DNA of 64,000 bases from Tamarix chinensis (taxonomy: Eukaryota; Streptophyta; Magnoliopsida; Caryophyllales; Tamaricaceae). The notes beneath the pieces were generated by a model. The model had not been told where the DNA came from. It did not search any database and worked only from the letters and a program-made list of their open reading frames with translations. Of the stretch, positions 57,040-64,000 are shown piece after piece; the stretch's first letter is position 1; the number at the start of each line of letters is the position of its first letter. The stretch spans positions 72,234,652 through 72,298,651 of the forward strand of contig CM060178.1 in NCBI GenBank assembly GCA_030549775.1, written 5' to 3'. The position numbers and the translations under genes were made by a program.

Positions 57040-57818
57040 TACAATGCTTGTAGACTCCTCTATTCCAACTTTTAAAGAAGGCGCTACCCCTATGCACCAT
57101 CGTCCCTCCTCCGGCTCTTCTTCTTTCCCCATGGTCGCACACTCAAAGGTTGGAGTATTTAAGCCTCAACATGCCTTATCTATTAAAAAAAAATATCCCT
57201 TACCCCACTCAGTGGAACCCACTTGTGTTTCTCAAGCTCTTATGTCCCTTGAATGGAATCAAGCTATGTCGGATAAGTTTAATGCCCTCCTATCCAATGG
57301 CACCTTGGAGCTTTTTATACCCAAGTCCCATGATAGTAAAATTGCTAACAAATGAGTGTTCCATCTCAAGTGAAACCCAGATGGTAGCATTGCTCGTTAC
57401 AAATATCGCTTAGTGGAAAAAGGTTTCTACCAACGCCCTAGCCTTGATTTCATTGATACTTTTAGCCTAATTATCAAGCCTCAAACTTTAAAGCTTTTCC
57501 TCTACATTGGTTTATCCCATCACTATCCTCTCTCACAAATGGATCTTAACAACATATTTCTTCGTGGCACACTCTCCAAAGAAGTGTATATGTCTCAGCC
57601 TCCTGTCTTCATTCATCCCTCATTTCCCAACCATGGTTGTTAGCTACGAAAGGCTCTCTATGCCTTCATCAGGCACCCTATGCATGGAACCAATACCTTC
57701 ATTCCATTATCTTGGCAAATGGGTTTTTCAAGTCCAACTATGATCACTCTTTATTCATTTTTTACAAGAAAAAACTCAAAACCTACTTTCTTGTCTATGT
57801 GGATGACTTGCTCCTTAC
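57040..57818 (+). pseudogene. Copia reverse transcriptase, first part
   Basis: Motifs in order are EPTCVSQALMSLEWNQAMSD, LFIPKSHDSK, then a stop for the Trp of NKWVF, KGFYQRPSLDFIDTFSLIIK, LSQMDLNNIFLRGTLSKEVYM (normally LDV.NAFLHG.L.EEVYM; the catalytic D is kept), YDHSLFIF and VYVDDLLLT at about 57,795-57,818 with both Asp. The domain is then cut by a MITE. Confidence 0.82.
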
Positions 57819-58157
57819 TATGATTGTAAATGAGCAAAGCTAGTTTGGTATTCCACTTAGCTTAGATTGTTAACATCTTGGTTTGGGACATTTTTTTAGT
57901 TAAATGGGTCAAACTTGAGCCTCGCTTTTGGGCTCAATTATTAAACGAGCTAAGTTCGAGCTCGAACAAGTGAAGCTCGGTTTATTTTTTAGCTTTAGCT
58001 CGTGAGCTTGACTCGGCTCGGTTCTTTAAAAACTTATCTCCGTTCATTCATTTAGTTAAATAAACTAATCCTGAGCTTTATTCTAGGCTCGTTTATTTAA
58101 ATGATCCAAGCCTGAGCATAAGGGTATTCGACTTGGCTCGGCTCATTTATAATCTTA
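57819..58157. mobile_element. Old hAT-type MITE inside copia reverse transcriptase, 339 bp
   Basis: The left end TATGATTGTAAATGAGC and the reverse complement of the right end TAAGATTATAAATGAGC agree at 15 of 17 positions. Both resemble the ends of the MITE at 49,211. The 8-bp flanks CTCCTTAC (57,811-57,818) and TTCCTCAT (58,158-58,165) differ by three transitions only, as expected for a decayed target duplication. The copia reading resumes at GGCAACAAT (GNNIN). The interior again has CGAGC and GCTCG words but is more worn than the 303-bp copy. Confidence 0.75.
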
Positions 58158-58165
58158 TTCCTCAT

Positions 58166-58880
58166 AGGCAACAATATCAATTTATTTTAGCATTTTTAAG
58201 TTGCCTTGGCTGAAAAAATTTCCCTTAAATATCTGGGCCATCCATCTTGTTTTTAGGGTATGGAAATCATCCCCATGTCCATGAGTCTCTTCCTTACACA
58301 ACACAAGTATGCACGTGATTTATTAAGCAAAGCATACATACAAGGAGCTAAAATAGTCCATACAACTATGGCCATCATTTTTTTCCTTACTCCTTCCCTC
58401 GATGTTGCTACTTATGACATCTCTCTCTATAGATGTCTTATAGGTTCATTATGGTATCATAGCCTCACTTGCCCTAATCTTGCCTTCTAAATTAATAAAA
58501 TTGTGCGGTACATGGGCTTCATCTCAAGAAGGACTCCTCACCTCACTTGTTTTCCTATTGTGATGTTGACTTAATCGGTGACCTCCTTGACCGCAAATCC
58601 AATGTTGCCTATATTTCTTATCTTGGAAGCAACCCAACATCCTGGGCATCTAGGAAGCTGCATACAATGGCTCGCTCTTCCACCGAAGCTGAGTGGAGGA
58701 CCATTGCTTCTACAACAACTAAGATTCTTTAGCTCCAACAACTCCTCAAATAACTTATTCTTTGTCTCTCACTCCCTTTGAATATCTATTGTGACAATAT
58801 TAGTGCAACCTATCTTTGTAATAATCTCATTTTCCACACACGCATAAAGTACATTGCTATTGTAATACATCACCTTTTTG
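58166..58880 (+). pseudogene. Copia reverse transcriptase end and RNase H
   Basis: The reading resumes with AEKISLKYLGHPSC and GMEIIPMSMSLFLTQHKYAR, normally DLG.L.YFLG.EV......LFLSQ.KY..DLL. YRCLIGSLWYHSLTCPNLAF follows. RNase H has SYCDVDLIGDLLDRKSNVAY (Asp), NPTSWASRKLHTMARSSTEAEWR (Glu) and IYCDNISATYLCNN (Asp), and ends with HTRIKYIAIVIHHL. All three RNase H acidic residues are present. The element stops at about 58,880. Confidence 0.83.
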
Positions 58881-59637
58881 GAAAATGTTGAATAAGAAGT
58901 TATGTATGTTTTGATGTTTGATTTTGATTTGGCATTATGATTTGGTTTGAGAAAATATTGGATTTGAAATAAGGTTAGAATATTCAATTTATTGAGTTTT
59001 CAGATGCACCGATTGACTGGTTCCATGAACCAATCGACTGGTTTGTTGTTTTAGCAAAATAGTTTTTACTCGACTAAACTGAATGAATGGTTAGGGAACT
59101 GATCAACTAGTTTGTAGAACTATTGACTAAAGGCTAAACCGATCGACTGGTTTGTTAAGCTAGACATATTTTTTAAGCTCAATTTTTTGGAAAATTTCTT
59201 ACACTAAAATGGAACTTTGTTAACACATGCTAAATTGTACCTATGAGATTCTTAGCTTTTTCATGATGCATTTAGCCCAAAAATACTGCCTCAGATCGAT
59301 CTGGAGGGTCAATTAGGACAAGTGAGAGGGAATGACCTTAGTCTTATCTTCTTCTACCTCTTTCCTCTACACATTTTTGATATCATTAATTCGATCTCAG
59401 GCTCGATTCTGATTAGCTCAAAAAAGATTCCTTCCATGCTGACTTTCCATTACCCTTCCTATGAATCGTATTTCTAGACCAATTAACATATATATCCCTA
59501 GAATCATCGTTTGACCTCTAGAGGATGGGTCAGCATATCTTAAATGAAACCCATACATTTAAATCAAATTCAAAGGGTAATAATTAGGGTTTTTGATTTG
59601 TTCCTAGCCATATGGTGATTCGTATTAATTATTTGGC

Positions 59638-59645
59638 TATAAATA
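59638..59645 (+). promoter_or_regulatory. TATA-box candidate
   Basis: TATAAATA in GGCTATAAATAGACC matches the plant TATA consensus very well, followed by a pyrimidine-rich leader. It is probably an LTR promoter. Confidence 0.4.
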
Positions 59646-60105
59646 GACCTAATCATCCCTTTTGTTCATCTTTCTTTTAGCCACCAAAAATACCTAACCT
59701 TCGAGTACTCACCTTCTCCCTATAGACTTCAAACCTTACAGTCGAATAAATTTTACACATCTAATCCTTTCTCTAGATCCCTCTTGTTTTAATTATTAAG
59801 CAAGGAAGAGTTAGATTTAGGAAAGAGGTTGAGTAGTTCAACTGAGTATTCTCTATGTTTTTCTTTAGGTGTGGTATGTACATTCTTTCCTTTCTATTTC
59901 AAGTTTGAATTTATAATAATTTTACACAAATTTCTAAGTTATAACTTGTTGTTTTAAGTTTTAAAAGTTGAAGTTTTCGAGGGCTCAGATTTCTAGTTTA
60001 AGAGATGTTTTGCCTACATCAAGTTAGTTATTCTTACTTTTAAAATTGTTTATGAGTAATTATTACATGATATGAAACTCTTTAAGTTGATATTATATGT
60101 TGGAA

Positions 60106-60108
<3 letters not shown>

Positions 60109-60162
<54 letters not shown>
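60109..60162. repeat. (AT)n microsatellite
   Basis: About 27 AT units; the poly-(IY) frame across it is not a gene. Confidence 0.95.
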
Positions 60163-60164
<2 letters not shown>

Positions 60165-60799
60165 ATTACTAAATTTAATGGGTGGTTAGATGGGGCATTT
60201 TGAGCCAAAAGCAAGAATTTTGAGAAAAGATGGGTTGTGATGATTAATGTTGACATGTGCACCTTAAATAGCTAAAAATGTGTTATTTGATGTTAAAACA
60301 TGTTCCAATATGGTATAATAAATATTTATAAGCATGATCTACATGGAAATGATTGTTTGGTGTTGTTATAGAGTAAACTGATTGACTAGATAGACCAAAC
60401 CAATCGAATGGTTCCTAGAATAGTCAACTAGCTAACTCAACCCATCAACTGGTAAGCCTACAGAGACATTGGTCTTTCTCTCTACTTAAAACCCATCGAC
60501 CGGTTGGGTAGAATCGATTAACTGGTCAATGAACAATTGATTGGTTTGCCCAAATTGATTGATCAGATTGAGGAAAATTAGGGTTTGGTTAAGTTAAACC
60601 GATCGACTAGTCATCCCAAATTGATTGACTTGTTGGGCAAACAGATTGACTAGTTCGGCTAGGTTTTATGTTTTCGTTCTTTTCGATTTGGGTATACTTA
60701 GAGGATATTGTAATACCCCGTTTTTAGGAAACCCTAATTAAAATTAATAATTACGTGTGGTTAGTTATAATTATTATTTTAGGAGGTTTAGTATTAAAC

Positions 60800-60925
<126 letters not shown>

Positions 60926-61175
60926 AGATATAAAAATAATCAAGCCAAAAAGTTGATAGAAACCGAATATTTATTTTAATCCTAATTTTTATCTGTAAAT
61001 CTTATCCAAATTATTTTATTTATAGTCGCGGCTCATAATCCGAAATAAATTCCTAAAATTTATTTTTTATTATTTTATCTTTATTTTATTTTAGTAAACC
61101 CATTCTAATCCGAATTATTTTTCCGAATTATTTTTCTACCTTATACTGTAATTTATCTAAACTAAATTTAAATTA

Positions 61176-61199
61176 ATATATATATATATATATATATAA
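61176..61199. repeat. (TA)n microsatellite
   Basis: About twelve TA units before the pyrimidine-rich block. Confidence 0.9.
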
Positions 61200-61267
61200 T
61201 ATTTTTCTCTCTCCTTGTCTCCCTCTTTATCTGTCTTTACTCAACCTTCACCTCATCGCATCTCTGC

Positions 61268-61277
61268 GTTTATATAC
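61268..61277 (+). promoter_or_regulatory. TATA-box candidate of the LTR-like element
   Basis: GTTTATATACAC lies at the start of the pyrimidine-rich block, comparable in place to the CCTATAAATACCC box on the minus strand at 26,853-26,860. Both support the same transcription sense for this family. Confidence 0.35.
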
Positions 61278-62415
61278 ACTATCACATGCTACACTCACTA
61301 CACACATACTCTCGCACACTCCACCCAAACATCCCCCAACCCACTATTCATCCCAGCTCTCACTTTTGGCGTAGCCTTCCCCAAGCCCCAACCAAACAGG
61401 ACCCGCGCTATATACATGCAGACACATGCACACTGCAGTTAACACTCACAGGCAGCCCCCTCCTATTTTCCCTCGACCAATCCCTTCCCCCGTGGGTTTT
61501 GTTTGGCCTTCTCCCCTACACCCATTTTGCAGCCCTCCCCCTCCTTCCCTCTCTTCTGTTCGCCTGGTTTTCCCAACCAAACAGCTCCCATGTAGCCACC
61601 CTCTCCCACACCTCCAACCCCGAACCCAGCCCTACATATTTTCCCCCGATCGCAGCCAACCAGCCACCCAAACCCTGCAGCCCTTACTCCCCTCCCTACC
61701 CCGTTTGTTTCCAACGCACCAGCTCCCCAACCACCCCAGCACCATCGCAAACCGCCGACCACCCTCTCCTCCTTGCTGTCGGGCCCTCAACCAGCACCAC
61801 CACCCAATAGTAGCACCCCCCGAGCAGTGCAACCGCAACCACACTGCCCCGTTGCCCAAACAACAACCAACCTCCCTACCTTTCCCGTCCATCGAGCCCC
61901 TCTCCCGCAGCTCCCATTGTCTAACCCCCTGCACCACTGAGCCATCCCACCATCTCCACCACTCCCTCCTTTTCTTTCCCCTTCTCCTGAAACCCTGCAT
62001 CCTCTCCCTGCGTCGTAGCCCAACCTCCCCGCAACCAACCAACAACAGCACCACCCCAGCAACCGCCAGCCAGCCACCAACTCCGCCGACCACCACCTCT
62101 ACCGCCCTCTCCTTCCCCCTGCCTCGCAACCCGACCAACAAGTCTCCCAGCTAGCAGCCATGCCTCCCTCCTTTCGCGCATGACTCACGCTTCATGCAGC
62201 GTGAGTTGCGTGGTATTCTAACAAAATTTGGTACTATATTAATTGTAAGGGTATTTTGGTAATTTTAGAAAAATAAATATTTTTATACTATGATTATTAT
62301 TTTATCTAATAGATATTAATTCTGTATTTGCGGTATTATTTTTAGGTACGAAAGTTTAATTTGCAGGATCTAATAAATTTTAGTGGATACCGCTAATTTT
62401 ACATTTTTGCTGAAA

Positions 62416-64000
62416 TTCAGGTAACCTTTATAAGTCTTCTTGGTCCATTGTTGCTGAGGAGGTGACTTGAGCTGTTAGAGAATTATTCTCTACTGGCTTT
62501 CTTCCCAGGAAATTGAATATTACTGCTCTCACTCTCATTCCTAAACTTTCAAATGCAAATGGGGTTACTGAATTTAGACCAATAGCATGTTGCAATGTTC
62601 TGTATAAGATTATTGCAAAGGTCATGGTTCAAAGGTTACAGCCCCTTATTCCAATACTCATTGATCTCTCTCAAAATGCTTTCATTAAAGGAAGAAGCAT
62701 TGGTGAAAATATTTTGTTAGCCCATGAATTAGTAAGGAAATATTCTCATAAGGGCATTTCTCCTAGCTGCATGATTAAAATTGATCTCAAGAAGGCTTAT
62801 AACATGGTTAATTGGAATTTTCTGTAGCAAGTTCTAAATTTATATGGTTTTCCACCTCACTTTATTAAATTGATTATGGCATGTGTGACCACAGTTTCCT
62901 ACTCTGTCTTTGTTAATGGAGTTTTGGCTGCACCTTTCCCTGGTAAAAGAGGATTGAGGCAAGGAGATCCTCTCTCTCTTTATCTCTTTGTCATGGTTAT
63001 GGATTATTTTAGTAAGTTTTTGAAGAAATTATGGTTAGACCCCAGGTTTCAAGCTCACCCAAGATGTAGAGGCCTCCAACTTATAAATTTGAACTTTGCA
63101 GATGACCTCTTATTGTTCTGTAAGGGTAATCTTCAGAGTGTTATTTGTCTCAAGGAGGTTTTGAATCATTTTTCTGCAATATCAGGGCTCATGGTTAATC
63201 CTAACAAATGTTCTGTCCTTTTTGGAGGAGTGTCTGCAGTTACACAAACTAATATACTAGAGATGCTGGGGTATCCTGCAGGAACTTTTCCAATCACATA
63301 CCTGGGGTTACCTTTATCCTCTGCAAGAATAAAAGCTTCTCAACTGCAGCCTCTCTTAGATAAAATGACTGCAAGATTACGGCATTGGAGTACCTTATTC
63401 CTTTTAGGAAGATTGCAGCTCATTAAGTCAGTGATGTTCAGTATTCAGCTCTATTTTAGTCAAATCATTCTTCTTCCGAGGGAAGTGCTCAATTGCTTTA
63501 TTAGTCTCTGCCCTAGTGTCTTGGGAGTCTCTGTGTCATCCAACAAATGAAGGAGGCCTTGGACTGTTAAATTTGTAATTGTGGAATTGTTGTGCTTTGG
63601 GAAAGCTTCTTTGGAACATAGCTGCAAAGAATAATACTCTGTGGGTTAAATGGGTCTATTCAGTGTATATCAAACAAGCCATTGTATGGGATTTTAACCC
63701 ATCATCTTACACTTCATGGATTTTCCTCAGAATTCTTCATATTAGACCACTGGTGAAGGACTTCATCTTAACCTGTGCAGCTAACCAGCATGAGTATTCT
63801 ATTAAATCAGCTTATAAGACCATCAGATCTTCACAGGACAAATGTCTTTGGGCAAAGCTTATCTGGAGACCTGTTTCTACTCCTAAGGTGAATTTTATTG
63901 CTTGGCTTGCATGCAGAAATCGTCTATTAACAAAAACAAGACTAAGGGAGATTGGCATGGCTGGAAGAAGTGATCCTATCCTAGGCTGGGATCAAGAGGT
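62416..64000 (+). mobile_element. L1-type LINE, 5'-truncated, runs off the window
   Basis: LINE coding sequence starts abruptly at about 62,416 (FYKSSWSIVAEEVT) after LTR-like DNA, without endonuclease, so the copy is 5' truncated. It continues through reverse transcriptase and zf-RVT to the window end. It is a different copy from the LINE at 50,318-51,856, and it is better preserved. Confidence 0.87.
62422..64000 (+). pseudogene. LINE reverse transcriptase and zf-RVT region (ORF2 part)
   Basis: The order is LTLIPKLSNANGVTEFRPIA and CCNVLYKIIAKVM, QNAFIKGRSIGENILLAHEL, CMIKIDLKKAYNMVNWNFL with the first catalytic Asp, a stop (TAG at 62,826, Gln expected), then 62,870-63,550 with FVNGVLAAPFPGKRGLRQGD, LNFADDLLLFCKG at 63,088-63,126 (both Asp), FSAISGLMVNPNKCSVLF and ITYLGLPLSSARIKASQ. 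After a frame break near 63,545, NNTLWVKWVYSVYIKQ, EYSIKSAYKTIR and LIWRPVSTPKVNFIAWLACRNRLLTKTRL form the zf-RVT region. All catalytic residues remain, but stops and a frameshift prevent expression. It would perform target-primed reverse transcription. Confidence 0.9.

Larger units (their letters stand above)
54483..58880 (+). mobile_element. Ty1/copia element, 5' LTR to RNase H, 3' truncated
   Basis: The order on + is LTR (54,483-54,768), primer site (54,769-54,780), gag, zinc knuckle, protease, integrase, reverse transcriptase (interrupted by a hAT-type MITE at 57,819-58,157), RNase H to about 58,880. The 3' LTR is missing. Stops occur in all domains. The region after 58,890 is unrelated, with a repeated palindromic motif. 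Confidence 0.87.
58890..60708. other. LTR-like DNA with repeated palindromic motif, no gene
   Basis: Two clusters (59,006-59,165 and 60,370-60,655) carry many variants of AACCGATCGACTGGTTT. Between them lie a TATA-box candidate (GGCTATAAATAGACC) and leader-like DNA. The pattern suggests a retrotransposon LTR or leader, but no ends were found. Confidence 0.45.

Noticed and set aside
61215..62181. Long overlapping open frames (up to 242 codons) on both strands
   Set aside because: They are Pro/Ser/Thr-rich on one strand and Gly/Arg-rich on the other, follow the pyrimidine skew of the LTR-like element, and have no domain or homologous frame in related copies.

Overview
This window is a nest of transposable elements from a large plant nuclear genome, almost certainly a flowering plant. 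The evidence is Ty1/copia and Ty3/gypsy retrotransposons with plant-type tRNA-Met primer sites, L1-type LINEs, MITEs of the hAT and PIF/Harbinger kinds, AT-rich spacers and long AT microsatellites. The species cannot be named from sequence alone. I see no rRNA, tRNA, CRISPR or bacterial-type operon. Almost every open frame is a broken piece of gag-pol, or low-complexity sequence that is not a protein. The only non-transposon coding candidates are a decayed gene 3' end (about 40,595-41,590) and a possible short first exon (54,267-54,344).

Layout. 1-2,998: decayed Ty3/gypsy pol (+). 2,985-4,911: truncated copia (-) with one LTR. 4,912-6,327: nothing recognised. 6,328-about 13,750: three LTR-like elements nested in one another; the innermost (8,630-12,183) has a perfect 5-bp target duplication and itself carries a PIF/Harbinger MITE. 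13,750-15,830: nothing firm. 15,840-22,880: Ty3/gypsy pol (-), its reverse transcriptase split by another LTR-like element (18,596-22,010). 22,880-24,100: copia gag and LTR (-). 24,230-27,947: another LTR-like element. 27,950-28,180: gypsy gag scrap. 28,181-30,945: copia (-). 32,050-39,080: structurally complete copia (+) with both LTRs and its target duplication. 40,595-42,300: host gene remnant. 42,475-52,636: LTR-like element split by a second one (44,886-50,178, which holds a 303-bp hAT MITE) and by a LINE fragment. 53,760-54,480: low-repeat DNA. 54,483-58,880: copia (+) with an old hAT MITE in its reverse transcriptase. 58,890-60,708: LTR-like DNA with a repeated palindromic motif. 60,709-62,415: start of another LTR-like element. 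62,416-64,000: LINE (+) running off the window.

The most interesting signal is a family of coding-free, 3.3-5.3 kb LTR-like units, at least eight copies here. They end in TGTAATACC...TGTTACA and make 5-bp target duplications. They appear without any identifiable internal region and share a strand-asymmetric purine/pyrimidine block. Removing the inserts from the 42,475-52,636 copy leaves 3,309 bp; the inverted copy at 8,630-12,183 minus its MITE leaves 3,307 bp. This agreement independently confirms the boundaries and gives an order of insertion events.
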